From JAALKW01 sp033791145 (lineage in GTDB: Bacteria; Pseudomonadota; Gammaproteobacteria; Legionellales; Legionellaceae): a stretch of 6,003 nt of DNA. Location of the stretch: positions 1 to 6,003 of the forward strand of contig JASJHH010000177.1 of assembly GCA_033791145.1 (NCBI GenBank), in the 5' to 3' direction. Both the position numbers and the translations under genes were made by a program. The notes below the pieces were generated by a model. The model was not told where the DNA came from, searched no databases, and worked only from the letters and a program-made list of their open reading frames with translations. This document shows, in pieces, positions 1 to 6,003 of this stretch (within the stretch, counting starts at the first letter, position 1; each line of letters opens with the position of its first letter).

Positions 1-83
1 TAGCGGATAGCTTAGCACCCGACCAGCTCGCCTTTTTGGACTTGGTGTTATACCAAAAAGAAGATGGGTTGCCGTTGCATTAA
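1..83 (+). CDS. smg: Smg/DUF494 family protein, C-terminal end only
   Basis: Only the last 26 codons are present; the frame is read from base 3 and ends at TAA 81-83. The visible tail contains LAFLDLVLYQK and finishes in Leu-His. Smg proteins as I remember them end in a short helix of the type MEDLVF or MEELLF and a final Leu-His, so the fit is good over a short stretch. Position supports it: in many gammaproteobacteria smg lies directly upstream of topA, often behind dprA/smf, and topA begins 53 bases after this stop. The biochemical role of Smg is not established. Confidence is limited by the short fragment. A perfect 8-bp inverted repeat (32-39 with 53-60) lies inside the coding end. Confidence 0.68.
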   Translation, partial: ADSLAPDQLAFLDLVLYQKEDGLPLH

Positions 84-136
84 TTTGTTTATTTAAAGCT
101 GTTTTAAAAGTTATTTATTAAAAAGGTTAAACCTGC

Positions 137-2416
137 ATGACTAAGAACTTGGTGATTGTTGAGTCACCTGCGAAAGCTAAAACCATTCAGAAGTATTTGG
201 GGCCAGGCTATGAAGTGTTGGCATCTTATGGGCATGTACGTGATTTACCCGCAAAAAAAGGGTCTGTTGATCCAGACAATGCTTTTGCGATGAAGTATAC
301 GCCTATTGAACGTAATGCACGTCATGTTGATAAGATTTCAAAAGCGCTTAAAAAAGCAGATGTTTTATTGTTGGCAACTGACCCCGACCGCGAAGGTGAA
401 GCCATTTCATGGCACGTTCAAGCGCTCATGCAGGATTTTGGCTTACTTAAAGACAAACCTGTTCATCGTATTGTATTTAACGAAATTACAAAAACAGCGG
501 TTAAGAAATCCATTGAAAATCCACGAGAAGTGTCTATGGACATGGTCAATGCACAGCAAGCAAGGCGTGCACTTGATTATTTAGTGGGCTTTAATTTATC
601 ACCGCTACTTTGGAAAAAAGTACGTCCTGGTTTATCCGCAGGACGGGTTCAAAGCCCTGCTTTGCGTTTAATCGTTGAGCGTGAAGAAGAAATAGAGGCA
701 TTTAAAACACAAGAATATTGGCGTCTCCAAGCCGCTTTAGATAAAAACGATATTGGCTTTGAAGCGCGTCTCACGCATTACACAGGTGAGAAGCTCGAGC
801 AGTTTACTGTTAAAAATACAGATGAAGCGCATGATATGCGTGATGTCTTATTAAAAACAGCAAACGGCAGTTTGCTTGTTGAAAAAATAGATAAAAAACA
901 AAGAAAAAGACGACCTGCATCGCCTTTTATTACCTCGACTTTGCAGCAAGAAGCAGCCCGTAAACTTGGCTTTACCGCACGAAAAACCATGACGGTCGCG
1001 CAGCAACTTTATGAAGGAATTGACATCGGTTCAGGGACCGAGGGTTTAATAACTTATATGCGTACAGACTCTGTGCATTTAGCGGGAGAAGCGTTGGATG
1101 AAATCAGAGCCTATATTCAATCTCGGTATGGCGATAAAAACTGCCCTAAAGACGTTCGTGTTTATAAAACCAAATCAAAAAATGCCCAAGAAGCGCATGA
1201 GGCGATTCGCCCAACAAATATAAATAATGCCCCCGAAGCAATACAATCGGCTTTAACGCCTGATCAAGCGAAGCTTTACGGCTTAATTTGGAAACGAACG
1301 TTAGCTTCACAAATGGTTGATGCACTACTTGATACCGTTGCTGTTGATTTTACTTGTGGCGAAGGCAATCGATTTCGTGCTAATGGCTCGGTGATTGTAT
1401 TCCCTGGGTTTTTATCTGTATATGAAGAAGGCTTAGACGACGCTAAAAAAGAGGATGGCAAAGATAAAACACTGCCTGCTTTTGAAGTGGGTGAAAAAAT
1501 CAAATTATTAGATATTCGAGCCGATCAACATTTTACTGAGCCGCCACCGCGTTATTCAGAAGCAAGTTTGGTTAAAGCGCTCGAAGAGTTTGATATTGGA
1601 CGTCCATCGACTTACGCGTCAATTATTCATACCTTGCAGCAACGTGAATATGTTACGGTAGAAAAAAAGCGATTTACACCAACTGATGTTGGACGTATTG
1701 TTGGGACTTTCTTAACCAAATATTTCACGCGTTATGTCGACTATCAATTTACCTCTGCACTTGAAGATACGTTAGATGCGGTCGCACGGGGAGAGAAAGA
1801 ATGGGTGCCAGTGCTCGAAGAATTTTGGCAGCCGTTTATCAAAGAAGTGCATCGGATTGATGAAGAAGTACAACGCAAAGATGTTACCACCGAAGAAACA
1901 GACGAAAAATGTCCTAAGTGTGAGAAAGCATTAGCAATCAGACTAGGAAAACGCGGTCGATTTATCGGTTGTAGCGGGTATCCTGACTGTGATTATACCA
2001 AAGACGTAGAAGGCGCTGAAAAAGCAGCAGAACCTGAGATTATTGAAGGCCGTCAGTGTCCACAGTGCGAAAAAGCATTACAAATTAAAACCAGCCGATT
2101 TGGCAGATTTATTGGATGCACGGGATATCCGAGTTGTAAGTTTATCGAGCCACTTGAAAAACCTGCTGATACAGGTGTTTCTTGTGCAAAATGCCTGACC
2201 GGTAAACTCTTAAAACGTAAATCACGTCGCGGTAAAATATTTTATTCTTGCGGGGAATATCCTAAATGCGATTATGCATTATGGAACGAACCGGTGGATA
2301 AAACATGTCCTAAATGTGCATGGCCGCATTTAACAACGAAAGAAACCAAACGTTCAGGCAAGCAATTAATTTGTCCTAAAGAAGGCTGTGATTTTGTTGA
2401 GAGTGTGAAAGAATAA
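137..2416 (+). CDS. topA: DNA topoisomerase I (type IA, omega protein)
   Basis: Relaxes negatively supercoiled DNA by cutting one strand, forming a 5'-phosphotyrosine link, passing the other strand and resealing; it acts in the cytoplasm behind transcription and balances gyrase. The N-terminal TOPRIM domain (about residues 4-115) carries Glu9 in IVESPAKAKT and the metal-binding triad Asp82, Asp84, Glu86 in ATDPDREGEA. The catalytic tyrosine is Tyr307 in LITYMRTDS, and the central domains run to about 580. Four complete four-cysteine zinc ribbons follow: C592/595/612/618, C641/644/661/667, C683/686/705/711 and C724/727/746/751. At 759 aa it is shorter than E. coli TopA (865 aa), which I recall as having three Cys4 ribbons plus two ribbon-like domains without zinc. 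The ATG at 137 aligns with the family N-terminus and has AAAGG at 122-126, ten bases upstream. It follows smg and overlaps panD by one base. Confidence 0.98.
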   Translation: MTKNLVIVESPAKAKTIQKYLGPGYEVLASYGHVRDLPAKKGSVDPDNAFAMKYTPIERNARHVDKISKALKKADVLLLATDPDREGEAISWHVQALMQDFGLLKDKPVHRIVFNEITKTAVKKSIENPREVSMDMVNAQQARRALDYLVGFNLSPLLWKKVRPGLSAGRVQSPALRLIVEREEEIEAFKTQEYWRLQAALDKNDIGFEARLTHYTGEKLEQFTVKNTDEAHDMRDVLLKTANGSLLVEKIDKKQRKRRPASPFITSTLQQEAARKLGFTARKTMTVAQQLYEGIDIGSGTEGLITYMRTDSVHLAGEALDEIRAYIQSRYGDKNCPKDVRVYKTKSKNAQEAHEAIRPTNINNAPEAIQSALTPDQAKLYGLIWKRTLASQMVDALLDTVAVDFTCGEGNRFRANGSVIVFPGFLSVYEEGLDDAKKEDGKDKTLPAFEVGEKIKLLDIRADQHFTEPPPRYSEASLVKALEEFDIGRPSTYASIIHTLQQREYVTVEKKRFTPTDVGRIVGTFLTKYFTRYVDYQFTSALEDTLDAVARGEKEWVPVLEEFWQPFIKEVHRIDEEVQRKDVTTEETDEKCPKCEKALAIRLGKRGRFIGCSGYPDCDYTKDVEGAEKAAEPEIIEGRQCPQCEKALQIKTSRFGRFIGCTGYPSCKFIEPLEKPADTGVSCAKCLTGKLLKRKSRRGKIFYSCGEYPKCDYALWNEPVDKTCPKCAWPHLTTKETKRSGKQLICPKEGCDFVESVKE

Positions 2417-2808
2417 TGCAATATCGTCGTATGTTAAAATCTAAAATTCATCGTGCAACTATTACGCATGCAGATTTAAATTATGAAGGCAGCATTACGC
2501 TGTCTCCAGAACTTTTGGACGCTGCAGATATTTTTCCGCATGAGGCCGTGAGCATTTGGAATATCACAACCGGCACACGTTTCGAGACGTATACCATTCT
2601 GGGTAAGCCTAATTCAAGCGCCGTGTGTGTTAACGGTGCTGCAGCGCATTTGGTCTCACCTGGTGATTTAATTATTATTGCGACGTTTATTCAATTAGAA
2701 GAAAGTGCTTGTCGTGCACTTAAACCCACCGTTGTGTTTGTCGATGAGCGCAATCAAATTCGCGAAATGCGTGCAGAAGTTGCAGCCGATGTAGAAGCCT
2801 TTGCCTAA
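2416..2808 (+). CDS. panD: Aspartate 1-decarboxylase proenzyme (pyruvoyl type)
   Basis: Converts L-aspartate to beta-alanine and CO2, supplying beta-alanine for pantothenate and coenzyme A. The 130-aa protein matches the whole family length (E. coli 126 aa). The self-cleavage site is Gly25-Ser26 in NYEGS; Ser26 should become the pyruvoyl group. Residues corresponding to the E. coli active site are present: Lys10, His12, Tyr23, Arg55, Thr58, Tyr59, and Asn73 in VNGAAAH. The start at 2416 gives the expected N-terminus (MQYRRMLKSKIHR against MIRTMLQGKLHR in E. coli); a start at the inner Met6 would lose the conserved beginning. The ATG shares one base with the topA stop, and only a weak purine-rich stretch (GAAAGAA) precedes it, which suggests translational coupling. 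No panB, panC or panZ/panM maturation factor is visible here. Confidence 0.97.
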   Translation: MQYRRMLKSKIHRATITHADLNYEGSITLSPELLDAADIFPHEAVSIWNITTGTRFETYTILGKPNSSAVCVNGAAAHLVSPGDLIIIATFIQLEESACRALKPTVVFVDERNQIREMRAEVAADVEAFA

Positions 2809-2845
2809 ATAACGTTCTCTTTTACCTGTTCAAACATTGAAAACA

Positions 2846-2895
2846 TACCTGAGGTCAGGGCTTGCATTGCAAAATGAAAGCCCTGACCCCGGGTA
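2846..2895. repeat. REP-like imperfect palindrome between convergent genes
   Basis: The core is a perfect 11-bp inverted repeat, GGTCAGGGCTT (2853-2863) with AAGCCCTGACC (2878-2888). Inside, after a G/A mismatch, CATT (2865-2868) pairs with AATG (2873-2876) around a GCAA tetraloop (2869-2872). Outside, after an A/C mismatch, TACCTG (2846-2851) pairs with CGGGTA (2890-2895) with one T-G wobble. This gives 21 pairs in 50 nt. It lies between the 3' ends of panD (+) and the small lipoprotein gene (-), the usual position of REP elements. The motif resembles the palindromes I recall beside Y1/RAYT transposases in gammaproteobacteria, but no transposase is visible. No T-run follows on the + strand; on the - strand only TGTTTTC follows, so a role in transcription ending or mRNA protection is possible but unproven. 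Confidence 0.7.
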
Positions 2896-2945
2896 CGATG
2901 CTATATCCACTGATCCCCAAAAATCCGACGCTATTGATTAATCGC

Positions 2946-3140
2946 TTAAGAAAACTGCTGACAAGATTTGATATGTTTCACTTGTTTTTCAGCGGTTACA
3001 TCAACCGGTTCTTCTTCAGACCAATGTATATAACGTTTGCATGGCTCAGTAATGATTTGGTGTGATTCAAGTGCGTCTCGTCCATTGCGAAAGCAGCTGG
3101 TTAACATAAAAAACATACATAACACTGCTATCCATTTCAT
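2946..3140 (-). CDS. Small predicted lipoprotein, unknown function
   Basis: A 64-aa protein with a short lipoprotein-type signal peptide: Met-Lys, a hydrophobic stretch (residues 3-13) and lipobox Leu-Thr-Ser-Cys with Cys16 as the predicted lipidated residue. The mature part would be 49 aa, polar, with cysteines at 34 and 60. A good Shine-Dalgarno (AGGA, read on the minus strand at 3151-3148) lies seven bases before the ATG, and a candidate promoter lies just upstream, so I take it as a real gene. It converges on panD and is divergent from gcdH. I do not recognise the family. The mature part, with Cys34, Trp40, a later Asp-x-Thr (47-49) and a final Cys60, is loosely like small Rz1-type or prophage-encoded lipoproteins, but this is weak. 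Confidence 0.62.
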   Translation of the reverse strand: MKWIAVLCMFFMLTSCFRNGRDALESHQIITEPCKRYIHWSEEEPVDVTAEKQVKHIKSCQQFS

Positions 3141-3164
3141 GCTTTATTCCTGATTGTATTCGTA

Positions 3165-3178
3165 TCTAAAATTTTAGA
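3165..3178. promoter_or_regulatory. 14-bp perfect palindrome, candidate operator
   Basis: TCTAAAATTTTAGA is a perfect 14-bp palindrome in the 109-bp divergent spacer between the lipoprotein gene and gcdH. It covers the candidate -10 box of the lipoprotein promoter (TAAAAT on the minus strand, 3176-3171). A dimeric repressor could bind here, but AT-rich palindromes also arise by chance. Confidence 0.3.
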
Positions 3179-3200
3179 GGATTTCATCTCGCTTTACCAA
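3171..3200 (-). promoter_or_regulatory. Candidate sigma-70 promoter of the small lipoprotein gene
   Basis: On the minus strand TTGGTA (3200-3195) and TAAAAT (3176-3171) are separated by 18 bases. Transcription would begin near 3164, giving a leader of about 25 bases that contains the AGGA ribosome binding site. Both hexamers differ from consensus, so support is moderate to low. Confidence 0.35.
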
Positions 3201-3203
3201 TTT

Positions 3204-3217
3204 TAAGGCCTTATACT
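3204..3217 (+). promoter_or_regulatory. Candidate -10 box of gcdH overlapping a 10-bp palindrome
   Basis: TATACT at 3212-3217 is a good -10 match 33 bases before the gcdH start, but no convincing -35 hexamer lies 16-18 bases upstream. The box overlaps the perfect palindrome TAAGGCCTTA (3204-3213), which could be an activator or repressor site. The gcdH ribosome binding site AGGA follows at 3237-3240. Confidence 0.3.
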
Positions 3218-3249
3218 TTTAATAATTTTTAAAATCAGGATGAATAATT

Positions 3250-4410
3250 ATGGATGATTTATTGGTTTTAGGTGAGCAATTACAAGACGATGAACGCATG
3301 ATTCGAGATAGTGTTGCGCGTTTTGTGACAAACGATGTGATTCCTGAAATGCCAAAGGCATTTGAAGAAGCTGTTTTCCCAGAAAGTTTTATTAAAAAAA
3401 CAGCTGAAATGGGCTTGTTAGGTATGACATTGCCGGCTGAATATGGCGGCTCAGAAGCATCTTATGTGGCTTATGGTTTGGTTTGTCAGGAGCTTGAGCG
3501 GGGTGACAGTGGGCTCAGAAGCTTTGTGTCTGTTCAAAGCTCTTTATGCATGTATCCTATTTTTAAATACGGTTCAGAAGCACAAAAAAAGCATTATTTA
3601 CCTAAGATGGCCAAAGCTGAATTAATCGGCTGCTTTGCTTTAACCGAGCCTAACGCAGGGTCAGATCCATCCAGCATGCATACGCATGCGAAAAAAGTAA
3701 AAGGCGGATATTGTTTAAACGGTTCAAAAATTTGGATTACAAACGGTAATATTGCAGATGTTGCGATTATTTGGGCTAAAACAGACGAAGGGATTCGAGG
3801 ATTTTTAGTCGAAAAAGGTATGAAAGGCTTTATTCAAAAAGAAATGCACTTAAAGATGTCATTGCGTGCATCACTCACAGGTGAGCTATTTTTTGAAGAT
3901 GTTTTTGTGCCAGATGACAATTTATTACCCGGCACAACGCGCGGGCTCGGTGCGGCGTTAAGTTGTTTAAGCCAAGCACGTTATGGGATTGCGTGGGGGG
4001 CAATGGGGGCGGCTGAAGCTTGTTTTGATTTAACGCGTGATTACTTATTAGAGCGAAAGCAATTTAACCAGCCTTTGGCAGGGTTTCAGCTGATTCAAAA
4101 AGATTTAGCTATGATGTACACCGAAATTTTAAAAGCAAAATGTATGAATTTACATGTTGGGCGACTTAAAACAGCACATCAAGAAAATCCTGCGATGATT
4201 TCACTCCTAAAAGGCAATGCGTGTCGCGAAGCGCTTAAAATTGCACGAACGTGTCGTAATTTATTAGGCGCAAATGGCATTAGTTTGGAGTATCACGTGA
4301 TTCGACATATGTTAAATCTCGAATCTGTGTTTACTTATGAAGGTACGGATAACGTCCACATTTTAACACTTGGGCGTCATATTACTGGACTCAATGCTTT
4401 TACGGCGTAA
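3250..4410 (+). CDS. gcdH: Glutaryl-CoA dehydrogenase (acyl-CoA dehydrogenase family)
   Basis: FAD enzyme that oxidises and decarboxylates glutaryl-CoA to crotonyl-CoA and CO2, passing electrons to electron-transfer flavoprotein; it serves lysine and tryptophan breakdown. The 386-aa protein matches the family length and, from memory, the human GCDH along its whole length. Diagnostic residues are visible: Arg90-Ser91 and Ser94 in LRSFVSVQSS, the place where human Arg94 binds the substrate carboxylate; the flavin segment ALTEPNAGSDPSSM (130-143); WITN (162-165); QARYGIAWG (242-250); and catalytic base Glu364 in TYEGTDNVH. The Arg90 motif favours GcdH over short- or medium-chain acyl-CoA dehydrogenases. 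AGGA at 3237-3240 lies nine bases before the ATG; an ATG at 3240 stops after four codons. No CoA-transferase or LysR regulator gene is adjacent, so it appears to be a single-gene unit. Confidence 0.95.
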   Translation: MDDLLVLGEQLQDDERMIRDSVARFVTNDVIPEMPKAFEEAVFPESFIKKTAEMGLLGMTLPAEYGGSEASYVAYGLVCQELERGDSGLRSFVSVQSSLCMYPIFKYGSEAQKKHYLPKMAKAELIGCFALTEPNAGSDPSSMHTHAKKVKGGYCLNGSKIWITNGNIADVAIIWAKTDEGIRGFLVEKGMKGFIQKEMHLKMSLRASLTGELFFEDVFVPDDNLLPGTTRGLGAALSCLSQARYGIAWGAMGAAEACFDLTRDYLLERKQFNQPLAGFQLIQKDLAMMYTEILKAKCMNLHVGRLKTAHQENPAMISLLKGNACREALKIARTCRNLLGANGISLEYHVIRHMLNLESVFTYEGTDNVHILTLGRHITGLNAFTA

Positions 4411-4541
4411 ATAGGAGTTCTCTAATAAAAGCACGTATCGGGTCGGCACTGAATTTTGAGTAAGAAAAACAATTTGGTTGTTTGTTGATCGAATTGGTTT
4501 GATATGTTACGCTGAGGCATGTTGATATAGGTGTAATAATT

Positions 4542-5276
4542 ATGGCTTTGAAAAAATTAAATCAGAACGGTCGCTATACTCGATTTCCAGGTATCACTGT
4601 AATTGCTAAGGTTCGAGACTCAGATGCCTCGATATTTCGTGATATCCAGAACATGTTGATGAAGAACGAAGAGGTTATGGCGCATTTTTCCCCATTACCA
4701 TCTGAAAGCTACCATATGACAGCAATTAATTTATTTACAGAGTACTCTGAAGGTAGTAATCAATGGGGCGACTTTGTACGACAGAATCAACCTTTTTTTC
4801 AATCTTTGGATGCTACGCTAACACAAGAAAATTTTGAACCGACTGTTTCAGTTCAAGCATTAAACGTCAGAGGTGCTTTACAAATTATTGTGCGCTTGCC
4901 TAAGCAGTTTGAAGATGTGATTCAACGGATTGCAAGTGAAAATAAGGTTTCTTTCGGGATACCTCAAAATTTTCATATTACGCTGGGCTATCAATTTAAA
5001 GCTTTGGCCAGTGAGCGTTTGGAAGCCTTAACAAACCAACTAAAGAGCAATATCGTCTCTATTTTAAGAGGCCATCAAATAACGACTATCACTTTAAATG
5101 CACCGAAATTATGTTTTTTTAATGATATGACAGCGTATACGCCTTGGGACGGAAAAAGCTTTCCTTTTGAAGAGCGTATGACGACGCCTAATAATCACAT
5201 GTTTTTACCCCTTCATCAGCTGCAGGCGTCTCAGGAACAAAATGATACACCAACATGTAGATGTAACATATCTTAG
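4542..5276 (+). CDS. 2H phosphoesterase-like protein (DUF1868/2'-5' RNA ligase superfamily)
   Basis: A 244-aa protein with the two HxT motifs that define the 2H phosphoesterase fold: His58-Met-Thr60 in ESYHMTAINL and His145-Ile-Thr147 in QNFHITLGYQF, 87 residues apart. The surrounding residues (Pro-Ser-Glu-Ser-Tyr before the first, Ile-Pro-Gln-Asn-Phe before the second) are closest to what I recall of DUF1868 proteins. Known 2H enzymes cut or join cyclic phosphates or 2'-5' bonds in RNA and nucleotides; the substrate here cannot be read from sequence. No signal peptide or membrane segment is seen. The ATG has AGGTG at 4529-4533, eight bases upstream. The protein ends in a polar tail (from about 225) and Cys239-Arg-Cys241-Asn-Ile-Ser244, which resembles a CaaX box. 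It starts 131 bases after gcdH, probably with its own promoter, though I find only weak hexamers. Confidence 0.82.
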   Translation: MALKKLNQNGRYTRFPGITVIAKVRDSDASIFRDIQNMLMKNEEVMAHFSPLPSESYHMTAINLFTEYSEGSNQWGDFVRQNQPFFQSLDATLTQENFEPTVSVQALNVRGALQIIVRLPKQFEDVIQRIASENKVSFGIPQNFHITLGYQFKALASERLEALTNQLKSNIVSILRGHQITTITLNAPKLCFFNDMTAYTPWDGKSFPFEERMTTPNNHMFLPLHQLQASQEQNDTPTCRCNIS

Positions 5277-5299
5277 TTTTTTAGAGCAAAAAGATTTAT

Positions 5300-5327
5300 T
5301 TGTGACCTGATTGGTCTATAGTTAAAT
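5300..5327 (+). promoter_or_regulatory. Weak candidate promoter before the right-edge gene
   Basis: TTGTGA (5300-5305) and TTAAAT (5322-5327) are separated by 16 bases, each matching consensus at four of six positions; TATAGT at 5317-5322 is an alternative -10. GACC (5304-5307) and GGTC (5313-5316) form a short inverted repeat within it. AT-rich DNA gives such matches often, so this is only a candidate. Confidence 0.2.
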
Positions 5328-5352
5328 TAAGGCAATTTACTCTGAATCTTAT

Positions 5353-6003
5353 ATGCCAGCATCAAAATATCGTATTTCACCAGGTCAAGCATTGTTAATT
5401 TTGCTAGATCATCATCGTAACTTAGCGGGTTCCGAACGAGCACTTATTAAGTATAAGAGGCTTTATTTTAAAGGAATGACGCTTAATGATCTGAACGATT
5501 TAGCCTGTGATCCTATTCTTGCTAATTATATCATTTCAAAAGATCCAGAGACAATTGATCAGGATCCAACCCGGCGGTACTTTGAAACGCATTTTGCTTA
5601 TGAATCAATTATTGATGGTTTAGATAAAATTTCGGTTGATGATTTGAGGAAGCATGTAGACAATTTAAAGGGTCTGCTTGGTGAAGAAAATTTAAGCTCT
5701 ACTATGGCTCGTCTAAATGACCCAGCGTTTCAAGAAACAACCCTTGGAGAATATAATCAGTATAAGCAGCAAATAGAAAATGGGAGTCTATTTAAGCATC
5801 TTGGCAGTGAGGACAAAGAGAAAATCCAGTTGCTTTTGAGTAGCTGGCTTTATGGTGTGGTTAACGCTTGGCAGACGGAAATGCCTTTAAATGTTTATGG
5901 TAGAGGGTTCTATGGGACTAAAGCACGGGGCAGAAAAGAGGTGCCGCTGGAGAAGCTTGTAAAGCATAGACACTTTGGGTTGATGAAAAATCATATGCCC
6001 TTG
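5353..6003 (+). CDS. Unidentified protein, 5' part of a gene running off the window
   Basis: An uninterrupted frame of 217 codons from ATG 5353 to the right edge, with no stop in sight; an in-frame TAA at 5323 limits the start on the left. The protein begins MPASKYRISPGQ and is mostly polar, with no signal peptide or membrane segment, a single cysteine (Cys52), an acidic middle (90-160) and a basic Gly/Arg/Lys-rich stretch at 183-195 followed by a His-rich segment (KHRHFG, 204-209). I recognise no family or catalytic motif. No clear Shine-Dalgarno precedes the start: AAGG at 5329-5332 is 20 bases away. The next in-frame ATG (5476) directly abuts AAGGA, which is too close. By hand count 8 of 12 arginines use AGA, AGG or CGG, far more than in topA, which hints at transfer or low expression. 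The 2H gene ends 76 bases upstream on the same strand. Confidence 0.72.
   Translation, partial: MPASKYRISPGQALLILLDHHRNLAGSERALIKYKRLYFKGMTLNDLNDLACDPILANYIISKDPETIDQDPTRRYFETHFAYESIIDGLDKISVDDLRKHVDNLKGLLGEENLSSTMARLNDPAFQETTLGEYNQYKQQIENGSLFKHLGSEDKEKIQLLLSSWLYGVVNAWQTEMPLNVYGRGFYGTKARGRKEVPLEKLVKHRHFGLMKNHMPL

Noticed and set aside
32..60. 8-bp inverted repeat CTTTTTGG/CCAAAAAG with a 13-base loop before topA
   Set aside because: It lies within the coding end of smg, is AT-rich and has no T-run after it; it is not a convincing terminator or attenuator.
306..584. 92-codon open frame on the + strand
   Set aside because: Lies wholly within topA in another frame; the translation resembles no family, while the topA frame is clearly conserved here.
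778..990. 70-codon open frame on the - strand
   Set aside because: Antisense to topA, with no ribosome binding evidence or recognisable protein.
1276..1503. 75-codon open frame on the - strand
   Set aside because: Antisense to topA; the Ser-rich composition is typical of a shadow frame.
2846..2895. Standard Rho-independent terminator for panD
   Set aside because: The hairpin is strong, but on the + strand it is followed by CGATGCTATA and not by a T-run, so REP-like element is the better call; termination remains possible.
2862..3065. 67-codon open frame on the + strand
   Set aside because: Starts inside the palindrome, lacks a ribosome binding site and is antisense to the better supported small lipoprotein gene.
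3443..3625. 60-codon open frame on the + strand
   Set aside because: Lies inside gcdH in another frame with no independent support.
4467..4483. Six-bp stem AAACAA/TTGTTT between gcdH and the 2H gene
   Set aside because: Short and AT-rich with no T-tract of terminator type; no better than chance in this composition.

Overview
The window looks like chromosomal DNA of a moderately AT-rich gammaproteobacterium. The smg-topA order at the left edge, the close match of the proteins to gammaproteobacterial families, and an accessory gene with a possible eukaryote-directed tail suggest the Legionella/Coxiella side of the class. This placement is an inference, not a proof.

Left part (1-2808, all + strand): the last 26 codons of a DUF494/Smg protein, then topA (DNA topoisomerase I, 759 aa, catalytic residues intact, four C-terminal zinc ribbons), then panD (aspartate 1-decarboxylase proenzyme). 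The topA stop and the panD start share one base (TAATG), so a DNA-topology gene and a beta-alanine/pantothenate/CoA gene appear to be co-transcribed and translationally coupled.

Middle (2809-3249): panD converges with a small minus-strand gene for a 64-aa predicted lipoprotein. Between their 3' ends sits a 50-nt REP-like palindrome with an 11-bp perfect core stem and a GCAA tetraloop. The lipoprotein gene is divergent from the next gene, and the 109-bp divergent spacer holds two short perfect palindromes overlapping candidate -10 boxes.

Right part (3250-6003, all + strand): a complete glutaryl-CoA dehydrogenase gene (gcdH) with no other pathway gene beside it. Next is a 244-aa 2H-phosphoesterase-type protein (two HxT motifs) whose last residues, Cys-Arg-Cys-Asn-Ile-Ser, look like a eukaryotic CaaX prenylation signal. 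Last is a long open reading frame running off the right edge (217 codons visible) that I do not recognise and whose arginine codon use differs clearly from topA. The last two genes form the accessory, most exploratory part of the window. I see no tRNA, rRNA, CRISPR array or complete insertion sequence.
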